The notes beneath the pieces were generated by a model. That model had not been told where the DNA came from. It saw only the letters and a list, made by a program, of their open reading frames with translations, and ran no database searches. DNA of 64,000 bases from Lycocorax pyrrhopterus obiensis. Lineage: Eukaryota; Chordata; Aves; Passeriformes; Paradisaeidae. Position numbers and translations under genes: made by a program. Location: positions 15,941,264 to 16,005,263 of the forward strand of contig JACSVZ010000004.1 in assembly GCA_014706295.1 (NCBI GenBank), read 5' to 3'. Below are positions 22,047 to 34,900 of this stretch, piece after piece; the stretch's first letter is position 1; each line of letters opens with the position of its first letter.

Positions 22047-25000
22047 CTAAAAATGAGAACAACTTGTTCTAGGGCTTGGCGGTGAGTTATGTGAGACTTA
22101 TTGGCCATGTCACATCACCCCACGCCCCAAGACAAGCACAATCCATGCAGCACAGCTCATCTGAACAGAGAGCTGTTGTCTGCCCACTGAAAACTTTTGC
22201 TTCCACTAAGGAAAACACATGAATTTACCATTTAGCAGAGTTGAAGACGACTGTGCCCTCCTTAAAAGGATTTAAATCAACCAGTTCAACACACTAAAAG
22301 GCACATGCCTTTTCTTGATTAGGCTTTCAGAGAGGGCTAATTAGACCAGACAAGTTGGCAAGAGCCTCATTCTGAAAACTCAACTTAGACCAATCATTTT
22401 TGTAAGAGTTTGTCAGCCAGAGCCCATTATCAGGAGAGAAGAGAATCAGATTCCAGTTCTGTTCAAATAGAAACTTTGAGGCCCACTAAGATGACAGCCA
22501 TGATATTCTGTCTGAAGAGAAATGATAAAATGATAGCATTAATCCTGAAATTGTTAATTTTTTACTCTTCCTGGTTTTTCATGCACTTAAATGCAATACT
22601 TTACCAGGTGTGAGGACAAAATCTGCAATTTTCCTACTTACTTTGATTTCAGACTAGGACATTCTTTTCCACTGTAACATTTTTCTAAGTTCAAGCACAC
22701 AACAACAAAAAAACCATCAGCTGTGTTTCTAGTCACAGATGAGACTGTGTCCTTCTGCTGACACATTTTGTCTAAATAAATTTGGTTGCTTTCACACATT
22801 TTCTTGATTAGTTTTATTGCACTTTACTTTAAAAAGAGACTAATTCCTTTGAGGAATTAATTGAGAATTATACATGTCAGAACCTCATCTGCTGGAAAGC
22901 AGTGGAAGTCAGGAAGGCTCTAAATTGGCCAAGTAAAACCCAAGACACTTTACAGGAGAAATGGTGTAGAAACAATCTAACATACCTTTCATTTAAACAC
23001 ATGCTTTTCAGTAGATAAGTAAAATTTGTCTTGACATATATTTGCGTTTAGTCCAAAAAGATTCTATATTTGTATATGTATATATATTTATGCATATTTT
23101 TGCATTATTAAGGTGCAAAAAATTATTTGCCTTCCAATATTTATTCTCTTCTTTGTTCTGTTACAGTTTTGTACTGCATGTTCCCTAGTTGAGGACATTA
23201 AATTTCTATTCATGTTTTGTTCTTCAGCTTTTTGTGTCCTTGCAGCTGATTCAAAACAAGGATGCTGAAGAAAGAATAAGAGGATTTTTATAGTAGTCCT
23301 CAGCCGATAATAATTAAAGTTGCAGCTGATCACATGATTTAAAAAAAAGAATCTTGACATTAAAGAGAGTCTGAATGTGAGACATTTGAGTTTTAATTGT
23401 AAATGTTGTCTGCTGATTTGATGGTGTTTGTTCTGATACAGACACAGCTTTCAGCGAAGAATCACACTCAATGAATCAGACACCCAAATGTGAAACATTT
23501 GGCTTAGAGGCCTGTTTATATAGGAATTAGTCTTACCAAACTAGGGAGAGCTGTTTCAGTCCATTCATTGCTTGAGTTTCAGAGGAGAAGAGGTTAAGGG
23601 AATTTCATGCTGCTTTGTTTCTGCCAGCACGAGTCCAGGGGCTGTGAAGTCCATTTGCAGAAAAGCACGCTGCCACAGGCCATGTGGCCTTCTCGCTTTT
23701 TTTTACGTGGCTTAAGATGTTCCGCGCGGTGATAATAAGATGAGCTGCAAGAAGCTGAATGCTTGACCCCACACTTGTGTTGCTGTGTTTTATACACCAG
23801 AGAAGTGCTAATTATGAGTTGAGAACCAGTAGCCTCTAAGGGCTGAAGTATCAGGTGAAGATGTTCCCTTTCTTGAGACCAACTTTTTCTCTTCGACAAA
23901 CACGCACTGCTGTGCCACAGAAAAGAACGAGATCTCCTCTTCAAAAGGAATATTTTGGGCCCTACCAACTTATATATGGGGTTGCCCTGACTTAATGAAC
24001 CACCCTCTCCTACTGAATTGTAGGTGTGATTCACTGTCAAAATTTTATGCTCACTTCACATAAATTACCATGCTTTAAGTCAAACTAATTATTATTATAG
24101 GCTTCCTTTCGTAGTCTTTGAATTCATGGTAAAACTACAGCTCGTTATGGTTTTAAAAGAAAACTCAAGTGCCATAATTTAGGGTTAAAATCTTTGCCTG
24201 CCTCCTATTAGTGCCTCCATGTATAAACCCACCCCTCTCTTGCCAGGATCACCTCTTTCCCTTCCCCCTGGACTGCGATTTTGCCTTCCTAGTCCATGGT
24301 GACTCACTGGGATTGCCCCCACAGTGCTGACTTTGGCACAAGTACTTGCCTTTGTGTTCTTTCAAGGGGCAATAGGGGTGGGAAACTGGACCCCCATTAG
24401 CTTCCAGAAAGCTCTGTGTCATTCTGTGTATTACAGACAAAGAGTTAAAAGAAAAAGTATATCATAACCCCCCAAAAAATCCACCTATATGCTGCACTTA
24501 TTGGCTGCCATCATCCGTCATCCATCAGGTATCCTGATATACACAGACACAAATTCAGCTCACTCCCTGCATTCCAGCCTGCCCCTCCTTTTTAGCCTTC
24601 AAACACCAGGACAGGCTCTTTATCCCCTTTTCTTGATTGTTTCTCTGGTATCTTGAACTGACCAAGCCAACACATGCAGTTTTTTCCTAGAGGAATAGCT
24701 CTCACCAAATAGCTTGACCCAGAGAGTGATTTAACTACTCATTTGTCTTAACAGCCAAGAGCAAACAGATAACAAAGAAATGCATGTTAACACAGAGCCC
24801 TAACAAAAGCTTTTTCTAAATTATTTTTTCCACATAGCATTACATTTTCCTCCTTAAGCCACGCAACTTGAGATGAACACCTTTTAGAAACAGCATCTAG
24901 GGTGCTAAATCCTGTCCTTGTGAGCCAGGTTTGTTAGGATGTTTTCACCACTCTTCTGCATTTATGCAGAGAGGTTCAAAGTATAGCTGAAAGGAAACTG

Positions 25001-25770
25001 TCTCTATTTCTAAAAAATGCAGACTTTTGTTGTCATAGCCTGCTCATGTTTGTTCGACATGGGTGAGTTTTTATCTGTCTGAAGTGTGCATAACTGAAAA
25101 AACCTCAAATCAAAAATGCACCTACAGCTTAGGTTTCAGTGAAACTGCTCCTACAGAATTGGTGAATTTTCAGGATGGTTGACAAGCTTTGCATTAAATT
25201 GATCCTGGTAATGAAACCTAGAGGTCTGCATATAAACTTCAGCAGCATTCCTTCTTTTCCATCCTCTCCCCTAGGCCAGTTTCTCTATTACTAAAACCGC
25301 AAGAACATCATTCAAAAGACGTTTATATTTCTGCTTTTACATCAAACAATGCAGCTGTCTCCTGAATTATCCACTTCTGAGAATATTTTAGGAACAGAGG
25401 GTGAGTACTGGCTTACCAAAAATCTGATGTTCTTTTGGCACATATGCTGTGGTGGCATGAGACCTCAGTGACTCTGGAAATTCTAGGCTCAGTCAATTAA
25501 GTGAGACTTGTTACATTATGTGCCACAGAAAATGGAGGAGCTGACTGGCCCAGGAATCTACTTTTTCTCCTGTCTTTTAAGATATCAACCAATGTAGACC
25601 TTCCAATACACACCTTGTAAAAAGGAGGTAGGTGCGATGAGCACTAGGGCTACACCTGATCCCAGGCACCAGCTGCTAATCTTGGGAGGGCTCAGTTTTG
25701 CCATAAAGATGTGATCCATGAAGATCACAGCTGCCTCCCATCTGATCCCCTCTCCTTGCCCCTTAGTTTG
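22047..25770. other. Gene-free stretch
   Basis: No gene recognised. The longest frame, minus strand 23594-24040 (148 codons), begins at TTG and resembles nothing I know. An AT-rich run with TATA/TATG units lies at about 23050-23100. The stretch ends in a pyrimidine-rich lead-in to the poly-T tract at 25771. Confidence 0.5.
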
Positions 25771-25787
25771 TTTTTTTTTTTTTTTTT
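25771..25787. repeat. Poly-T run within a pyrimidine tract
   Basis: Seventeen T's follow a pyrimidine-rich stretch and end directly in CAG. It can be read as a mononucleotide repeat, as a reversed poly-A tail with no visible element body, or as the polypyrimidine tract of a splice acceptor. Confidence 0.8.
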
Positions 25788-25790
25788 CAG

Positions 25791-25839
25791 CTTTCCTATT
25801 AATGCATTCTCTTTTAATTCTGGTCTAGAAGAAGGAGAG
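25791..25839 (+). other. Candidate small exon
   Basis: The poly-T/CAG acceptor (AG at 25789-25790) is followed by 49 bases and a strong donor GAG|GTGAGC at 25837-25845. One frame is open right across it and beyond (part of a 90-codon frame at 25711-25983), but the peptide is not recognisable. The poly-T may just be a simple repeat. Confidence 0.15.
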
Positions 25840-28800
25840 GTGAGCCCAGCTGCAGCCCTGGAGGTGTTCTGTTGTTTACAAAAAGTTATAGAGTTAGTAC
25901 AGACACAGACTGAGCCTTTACTCCTCTTTCAGATGTACTGTGTGCTGGTGGGAGCTGACGGGAACTTCTCTGGTTCTTATTGAAGCATAATTCTTCCTGG
26001 ACCAGTGGGATTTTTATCCAAATAATGAAAATATCATGGCAGGTTCATGGTATTATATTTCACACGTGGGCCTTTCAGAGGTCAGAAGATTTTAGCTACT
26101 GTAACATATGCATTGCTGGATTGAAGAGCTTGCACTCTGGGGAATGAGAGATTGACATCCAAAAAGAAAAAAAAAATAGCACATCTGGGATAAAGAAAGG
26201 TTGCTTCATAGAGAGCAGACCTTTAAAAATGCTGTGTTAATACTAAAAATATTCACTGGGGGCTACCACGGCAGCGTAGGTGCACGAGTGGTTTGTACAG
26301 AGACAGGCTTTTATTTCACTGCAGATTCCTCATCACGGGGAACGTGCCACTAAAGCCCTGTAAAGGTTCTCTTTCATCTTCAGTGCCTCTCTTACAAGTG
26401 AGGTAGTGTTACACTCACAGAGGGGCGTGAGCCACCAGCCCAGGGAGTTACAGAGCAAACAGAGCCTTCACACAGATATTTAGTCATAAATATTGTCATT
26501 ACAGGGAGGCACAAGCTCCTGGGCTTTCGTGATTGAAGCGCCTGCTGCGGGTCAGTACTGTTGCTCAAGGATCACATCACAGCGACCCGGTCCTGACACA
26601 GCTGATACCTTTCTGATAAGAACTGGAGTGTAACTGGTGTCTGTCCTCACCATGGAACAAAGCAAGGAGCCTGGTCATACAGCTACACCATATATTCTGT
26701 ATTTAAATACAGCAATAAGTGCCTGTGACTGATAAAAAATGACACCCAGACTACACAGAACAGGATATTTACCACTATTTTCCTTTGCTGGCTTCAGGAA
26801 CACTAACATTGTCACCTGTTTGGCATGTTTTGGCCTTAAAGAAAAAGGCAGTGCGTTCTGATATAGTCCAGCAAAGTGCAGCACAAAGCCAAATCCTGCT
26901 GCCTGCCAAAGCTACACAGGGGCAAGTTACCCTAAAGGTGCAGCAGCTGGAGATGGCTCACCACTGTGAAACTTCATGGCTCTTCCTTCTATCAGTATTC
27001 CTAGGTCTAGGGAGTGTCTAAAGAAAAGAAAGAGCTCAACAAACTGCCACTTGATAATGCAAAAAGAAAAGAAGATTAAAAAAAAAAGAAACAGATAAGG
27101 GGGGGAAAAAGTGAAATTGAGCGTAATGACTTCAATGCAAACCAAACATTGTCAATGCCTCTGCTGAACTGCCAGGACTTTTAGAAGCCATACACCAACA
27201 GTCCATTAGTAGCAGTAGATTTTGAAAAATCTTTACTTGAAGTCCCATGTTACGAGTAGTGACTTTCATCTGTTGTCTCAGTGGGCTAATCCCTCGTGTC
27301 ATTTTTAATCCTCATTCCTGCGCCTTGTAAGCTTGATCAGGTTTTCTGTGTAGTTGAGTGTTCTGTCAAATAAAGATATTCAAAAGGTTCCTGAAGCCTG
27401 CTGAAAGCCCTTATCTTTACTCAGAATTTCTTAAGTGTCATTTAATTTCTCAAAGGACTGACTGCAACACATCTCAGAGCAGGCTGCATTTTGGGAGCTG
27501 CCTGCTGGGCTGTGGATAGGAGTGAGGTATTGCCATTCCAGGTAACTAGAGGGCACTGAAAAGGAAAACACCATCATATTTTAGAAAAAAGAACTATTCA
27601 GACTTTTTAGATGAATTATATGCCTTGCTTGGGTTTCACAGTGCTTTCGGAATTTCTGTTCTAACCTCATTTTATGTTGCTCACAATTTTCTAATAGTGT
27701 CAAGCCTCTCCTACCCTTCCCCCAAGCCAAAAGGATTTAAGCTTTTTATGCATTTTGGGATTAACGGAGAAAAGTCTTATTCAGTCCTAGAGAAATTTAA
27801 CACTTTATCCCATCCCAAGCAAGCAGTTTGGTGAGAAGGGGAATTGACAAACTTTGACTTCCTCACAATTCTTATCCTTTTGGATACAGGGCATTTCTTA
27901 CTTTCTTGATTACCAAATATACCTGACTTGCATTAGTTATTAGATATGTTATGGCTTTTAAAATAGAAAGTAGAGTTTAGAATCTTATTTCTGCCATAAA
28001 GATGCTGAAGCGATGGAGAGGATGTCTGAGCTCTTTTCTGCTACCAGCCCTGGGTGGGAGAGGCAGTGCTCCTGCAGAGTGAGTGTGCAGCGTGCAAATG
28101 ATCAAAACGTACACTTCTTAATTTACATCTCTTTTTTCCAATTGAATAAAGGAACAAAGCATATCAAGGTGGAATGCTCAGACCAGCTACCATAAGAAAA
28201 ACCTCTGCTGTTTGTAACAATTATACTATGTGTATATGTAGCACAAAAAAGTGATTAACTGGGTAGAAAATGCATTGCACTGGTCTGCGTTAAGGTGCAA
28301 AAAATTGACTGAACAGAGCATGTTTTCTTTATGTTTGTCATTAGAGATACTTAACAATGTTGAAGAGATATGTGGAGGTAACTTTGTACTCTAAAGATAC
28401 TGCTGAATTTGCAATGAATTGCAAATATGTCAATGACTTTGCATTATTTGCCTCTAATAATTTGCTGATCTGTTGTCTCAATGTCAGACCAAATTCCTCT
28501 TGAAAGGGGAAATTTATTCTACACCACTTTGTCTCTAACACTATGTGATAAGAATCACTTTAGCCCCATTTTTGACACCTTGTGGAAAGCTAAACCTATT
28601 AATCTCATAATCAGCTATTACTCACCTGAAAATACAACACTGATAACTCCACTTTCATCTGTCCACACTTTGCATTCACTATTTGTACATCTCCACTGTC
28701 AGACTCAGTAATTAGTGAATGGATTAATTGAACATTAACCAAAGCAAGGGCTGAGAGTCTGAAGTTACTACACTAAATACAAAGACAAGATCCCATTCTA

Positions 28801-31295
28801 TCAACAAGCTGTTTGCACAGGCATCTTGAAGTTTTGTTTCTCATTTTTCTCCCTCCCACAGTCCCTTGAAAGGTAAAAAAGAGATTAATATTTTAATGTT
28901 TTTGCAACAGGAGGATTTCTTTAGTGATGCCTAATATTTTGTTGTAGAGAAGGGACAGTTATCACTGACTTAAGCACTGTTGCTTTGTTTTTTTCATAGA
29001 ATAGGCATCATTTTTTAAAGAAACACACGTTTCAAAGTTATGGAGCAGAAATGCCTTAACCCTGAGGAATGACTATCCATGTGCTTTGCCAGGTGTACAG
29101 CCATGGGATACCCCATCTTGTGAGCACAAAGCAGCAGCACTGAGTCTCTGCACTGTCCTGTCACTCAGATGTCCACTCCTGTGTGACAGTGACACTGCAG
29201 TTACAAGCCTTGACCAGACGTATGGCAATAAAAACAGAATTCTGACCACACACATCTCAGTTTGGGCAGAATTGATGCATGTAGCTGCTGAATTTCCTTT
29301 CTTACTGTTACTTATCTTCAGACAAAATTGTAATACCATCCAACTCATCAAAACAAATCTCACCTTTAAGCACTTATCAGTCCTTTGCTAGAAAATACAG
29401 AAGGGCTGTTACGGGCAAAATTACGCTTATCTCCTCATCTGCTTGTTGCCCAGCAAACTACCTCTGTTTAGTTTAATTCATAGCCTAGGGTGTGTGTTTT
29501 ATACTCCTCTTTAACTGCTGAGAGGCTGTTGTGCCAACTCTGGAGCTGCCGTTTTCAAAACCATTTGTGAAGACAACAAACACTTCTTAGATTAAGTTAT
29601 TTTTACCAACACTATATTTAATTACTGAAATGATAGGACAATTTAATTATAACCAACCATGCAAGCCTATAAAGGGCTTGAAAGGTAGTCCCAGGTTCAA
29701 ATACGTTTTCCTCCTTTGTTCCCAATGCAAAGTACAGCAGTGCAACCCTGAGGGGTGCGCCATGGTGCAGCTGTGAAGCCTTTTTCTTTGGATGGGAGCT
29801 GGTGAGCAGAGCCCACTCAGCAACAAAAGGCCATCCCCTGCAACCCCAGAAACGGGGGTTCATAGTAGACCTGCAGGAAGAGTTACTGGTTCAAGTACAT
29901 TTTTCAGCTATTAACCACCTGCACTCTGAATGTATCAGCCCAAGAGAATACAAGTTACAGATGCCTTGTTGGCCAGAATGAATAATTTGTGCAGTAGTAG
30001 CCACTTTGACTGTGGTATTTCTTTTTTGTTAACGTGAGCCCACATTTAAATTATAAAGTTATTTCACAATTCAAAGCTTAGTGCCTAGAGCTACTTTCTA
30101 TGCTATAGAAAGCTACACTGTGATTTTCATGAAGAATAATACCTGTATTGTTTACAGAGCAGGGCTGGAGACAGCTCTGCTCACTACCACCTGCAGGCAT
30201 TGAAAATTAGAACAAGTACATGCTTAATCATTTACCAGGAAAATGGAACAGTTACAACAGTTACAATAACAAAGGAAAAAAAAAAAAGAAAAAGGCAATA
30301 TGCTGCAGGAGTGTCAAACATCAGCACTTTTTGACCTAGCTCTCAACGAGTAGCTTCTCAAGAAAAGCCCTTCATTTGGTAGGAGAGTCATTTTTGCTTG
30401 CTGGCTACTCAGAGGCAGCTGAGACAATTTGGTGAAGGTCAACCTGACAGCAAGTGGAAGCTCAGCTTCTAGAAAATAAGTACAACTGAGTTTTGATGAA
30501 AGCAATGTGCTGAACTGTAGCATTATTTGTATATGGCAGTCCAGGAAGGAAAGTGAGTGGTAATTCTTTGGCTTGGGTTTAGTACAGTGAGTTAATTTGG
30601 TGAAGCAGTGACGTACCTGAGAGGCCATCAGGTGTTTGCCATTGTCACTGGCTGCCTCACACACAGAGCTCTCCAGATGGGCTCCTTTCCCTTCCTGATA
30701 ACAGAAGCTTCTTCTCCATGGACTTAAACAATGCTGCTCAAGGTCAGAGCCTGGCTAAAGTTGTCTTCTGGTGGGTTTTTGGTGAAGGTAGGTGAATCTT
30801 GGGGCAGCACCTAAAGGAACCAGAGTAGGTCTGAGTAAATGAGGTAGAATAAATGCATAAATATTTCTGATTGTTTAGCTTGTTTGCCTCTTTATTAGTT
30901 GAGTTGTTAGTTGAAAGCAAAATAAATATAATGAGAATTAGATTTGATAGGGAGCACAAATGTGTTCAGTTTATATGCACCGCATCCTGAAATAAAATGC
31001 ATCCAATGTACCTGCTGCCTCTTAAAAATACAAGTAAACAGCCACAATTATCTTATTAACTATGTTACGAGAATTTAGGGATTCATGTCTTTCACTTTAA
31101 CCCTTATATTTCAAGGCAATACTTTCCTTAGCAGATCAGCATCCTTCAGGATGTGCAATTCTTGTGCAACACCTGTCTCCTAGGACACGAGACAACACTG
31201 TAATGCCCAGTGGCCAAGAGCTGGATGTCTCAAATGTAAGCCCCTGCAGGGGGACACCAATTTATCTTTGAGAACTGTTCCTCACGTATTGCAGA
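25840..31295. other. Gene-free stretch
   Basis: No gene recognised; frames reach at most about 116 codons (minus strand 30314-30664). A purine-rich run with seven G's lies at 27061-27113. The rest is ordinary AT-leaning sequence. Confidence 0.5.
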
Positions 31296-31904
31296 GTGTG
31301 GACACACTGTGGCTGCCAAGAAGCAATCAACCACCCAGTGCCTTTGCCAAGATCCACCTCCCTGAGCATTCCAGACTCGGACAGCCACAGAATCCATGCT
31401 CTCAAAGCCCCTTGGATGAATTTTACCCAGTACAAGCAAGAGCTTCTGGTAATGCATAGTCCCGAAAAGGTCTCTCCAAAGGCAACCAATTTGGGAATGC
31501 TACTGGAGTCAGGCAAAGAAGAAGGCCCCATGAATTTGTGTCACCCATTTTTACAAATTTCTCCAGGAAAACTGCCTCTCAATTGCCAAGAGAGGAATAA
31601 AACACAGTTCAGAGTCTCTAACCAAAGACCAGATGCTTATGCAAATCTGTGGAAAATGCAGTCTGTAGCAGGATCACCTGGCAGAGGTGCTCCCCAAGGG
31701 AACAGCTGCACCACCAGCACACTCCCAACAGCAAGCCCAGCCCACAAGCAACCTGTCACTGGCCTTACAACTCCTGCCATGGGTTATCCTGGCATTGCTG
31801 AGCAGGCTGGGGTAAGCAGCGCCCTTGTTTCCACCCCTCCTTGCTGTGCTGAAGCAGCAAAACTGTTCTCCAGCTCCATCCTCATTCACCTGAACTATTT
31901 GTGA
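31296..31904 (+). other. Longest open frame in the window; unrecognised, probably not coding
   Basis: This stop-free frame spans 203 codons including the stop, but its first codon is GTG. The first ATG is at 31416, leaving about 162 residues. The translation is rich in S, P, T and A in its second half, with no signal peptide, membrane segment or repeat, and I recognise no domain. The sequence is locally GC-richer, which lowers stop frequency, and shorter frames open on the opposite strand over the same bases. By a rough count of stop frequency, one frame of this length in 64 kb is not surprising. No promoter or splice context singles it out. Confidence 0.15.
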
Positions 31905-34900
31905 CCAGACTTATTTTAATCCTCCCCAGAGGAGCAGGCAGTGGGTGTTTCAGCCTGTCTCTCTGCCACCTGCAAAGATCAGTGCTAAGCAAGGTCTGGC
32001 CCTTTCTTGCCCTCTTCTCTTTACGGTCTCATGCCTGGGTGGGAGCAGGACTCCCACCACCACACCCACTGTGGTCGTGGGAGGGTATCAGCAGATACCA
32101 GATCGCTGCACCAGACACAGAGCATCATCTTTGTGCAGGCCTTCACAAATACTGTACTCTCATGTTTTCCTAGCCAAAAGAACAGAAAAGAAAGGCAAAA
32201 CCTAGTAGGAATTATGTGTATCATTGACAAACAAAAGCGTGCAGGGAGACACAATGAGCACTTTCCTTCCTGTTAAATAAAAGTCTCTGTACTTTGTCTC
32301 AAGTGGGCCTGCAAATGCTGGGCTAGCCCAAAATTTTGTATGTTGTGTGTGAAATATTTTGTCTTCAGCACTATCTGAGTTACTCACATTTTGGCATTGG
32401 GAAGCAGCAGCAGTTTGTGATAAAACATCCCCCAAGTAATTCAGGGATCAAATGCTGCTATTTTTATGGAGAGGGGAAAAAAAAAAGTGCTCAGAAGAGA
32501 CCCGATTCTCTTTTTTTTGGTCACATGGTTTACTTGGAAGGAAGAAAAAAGGTTTTGTTCACCTGGTTTCACCCTGTAATAATGCCAAAATCTCTGCATT
32601 GCTGATACATGTATCAGAACAAAGAAAAGGCTCTTCAGACCTACATGAGTCTGTAGTGATGAAGGGGTCAGTCTGGGTTCAGAGTCAGGATCTGTGCCCA
32701 GCCACTACAGCTTCAGCATGCTTGGGGAATAAAAAAAAAAAAGAAAAAATACATAATACATCCAAATAAAGGCTGCTAAGAGCCCTCCCTATTTCCTTCA
32801 AGAAAGTAAGAGCCTACAGGGGTAGAAATAAATTAGGTAAAAATTAATGGCTTTTTTAATTCTAACTAGTAAGCATATCACCCAGGGCTAGGCAAACTGC
32901 TCAAAAGGAAAAAAAGAACCCAAACCAAACTGAAACCCTATGATTTTTGTTTTTCAGTAGCTGGGAATACTAATGCAAGAGCTCAAGGCAAATACATTAA
33001 TCTACCCCCCCCCAGCTATGCAGAAATAAATTATTACGTTCAGCACTGCTTTCTTCAACCCATTTTAATGTGGGGGTTTTTTTCCCACCAAATTCCTCTC
33101 AACAATAAAATTTAATTTCATTTAAATAAAATAATGCCCCAAACTAACCCCAGAAAAGATGGACATTAATTAGAAAGCATTCAGTTACTGGCTTTGAGAT
33201 AGATTGCATCTTTTTTACAGTTTGAAATACAGATTTTTTTTTTGCTTGTGTTAAAGTTGCCAGTGAGGTGCTTGGAGTTCAGGGGCACTGAAACAGGAGG
33301 GCCCTTGCACAACCACAGAGCAGGCTTTTTCCTGCAGCAGTGCAGGTGCACAGGCACAGAAAGCAGTGGTCTACCAGCAGCAAAACCTGAGTTTGGCAAC
33401 CAAGCAAACATGTGCTGTAAAGCCTTGCCTGAGGGCAGAAGAATCTATTTATCTGCACCTCTGATAAACCTGATTTCAGTGAGAAATCATAGAAGACCGT
33501 CCTAGAGAAATGAGGCAGCAGGGTTAAGGAGTAAAGATGTTTGAGTCCCTTTCTGTTTAGAACCACCTGCAGTGCTGACACTGCCCTTCCCCACGTTGTT
33601 GGAGGATGCTAACATTTCCAGTATGGATAATATGTTAATTTTAAATGCAAAGGCAAGAAATCTTAACCTGATTTGTCCCAAGCATTTCTCAGTTACTAGA
33701 ATCAAGCAGAACCTAACAAGCAGGTCTAATCAGCTATCACTTTTCTGTTATCTGAGTTTGGCTTGCATGAAATTTCCCATGTAGATGAGAAGATAAAACA
33801 CATTAGAGCCAACAATCCGTCCCAAGCTGCCCCAACAGTTTTGTAAATGCAAGACAAAGCTAAGAAAAACAAACCAACCAAGAAATAACCCTCCAAAAAT
33901 GCTTCCTGTGCTCTCTTTCAGCAAAATAAGGTTGCACAAAATGCAGCAGTTCTCCCTTTATTTCTGTGTCATTTGGCTTGGGAGATATCCACAAGACATA
34001 AATCAGATTCATTTTTTTCAGGGACTTAGAATGAAGATCAATGTTCTTGATCTTTTTAAACCCTGTGCCATCTGGAAACCTATGCAGACATACAAACTGG
34101 CACAGAAAACCTTCCCCGTGTTACAGCTCATTCCTTCCCTGTTTCACTGTGATTAGCAAGGCAGTCTAATTTATCATTAAAAAATTACTAGAAACATAGA
34201 GTGCACCAATGAACCTCATATTAGTGGGGCTTTTAAGAGCACTCATGCTTTCAAAAGTGCAGAGAGAACCAGGCTGAGATGAGACCTCTTGAGGGGAATC
34301 TGAAGAAGGATGCTCTTCAAAACTTCAGTTTAATACAACATTTCCCGCAGATCAGATAGTGCAGGTGAAATAGCTGACATCAAACTACAGTGGCTGAACA
34401 TGGTTTCAGACTCAAAGGAGAGGAACATTTGGTGGGAATGTTTTTCTTCACTGCTTTCTGAAGAAATCCTGTGAACACCAGTGAGTCTCTACTGATGTCG
34501 AGCATTTTCTGGACTAGGAACAGGTGTGCAGTGGCGAGGAAACCACCCTGGTGAGATTGCCTGAAAATCTTCTGAGGGCCTTGTGTGCCCCAGGCTCCTC
34601 CTGGCTGCAGAGAAATATCTCTGTGTGACAGCGGACGGGCGCCAGCTCTGCAGGTGTCTGCTGACCCAACGGTGCCACCAGAGCACTTCAAAACAATATT
34701 GTTCATAAAGGTTTTTCCTGTCATCACTGCAACTAAGCTTGAAAATGTGAACTGGAAAGGGCTGAAGCCGTTACCTGTGCCTTCTGAGACTTCATAAAAA
34801 GAACCCCCAAATTTGTATCAAATACTTTACTGAAAGAGCTATACAGGAAGCATATCTGTTATGGGAGAGGGGGAAAAAAAGATGCAGGATGATCACAGGT

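Noticed and set aside
23594..24040. 148-codon minus-strand frame
   Set aside because: It starts at TTG, has no family resemblance, and no splice or promoter context.
28985..29015. Poly-T followed by CATAGAATAGG, like the tip of a CR1 tail
   Set aside because: Only about ten bases match the CATAGAATCATAGAATGG-type terminus and nothing of the element body follows.
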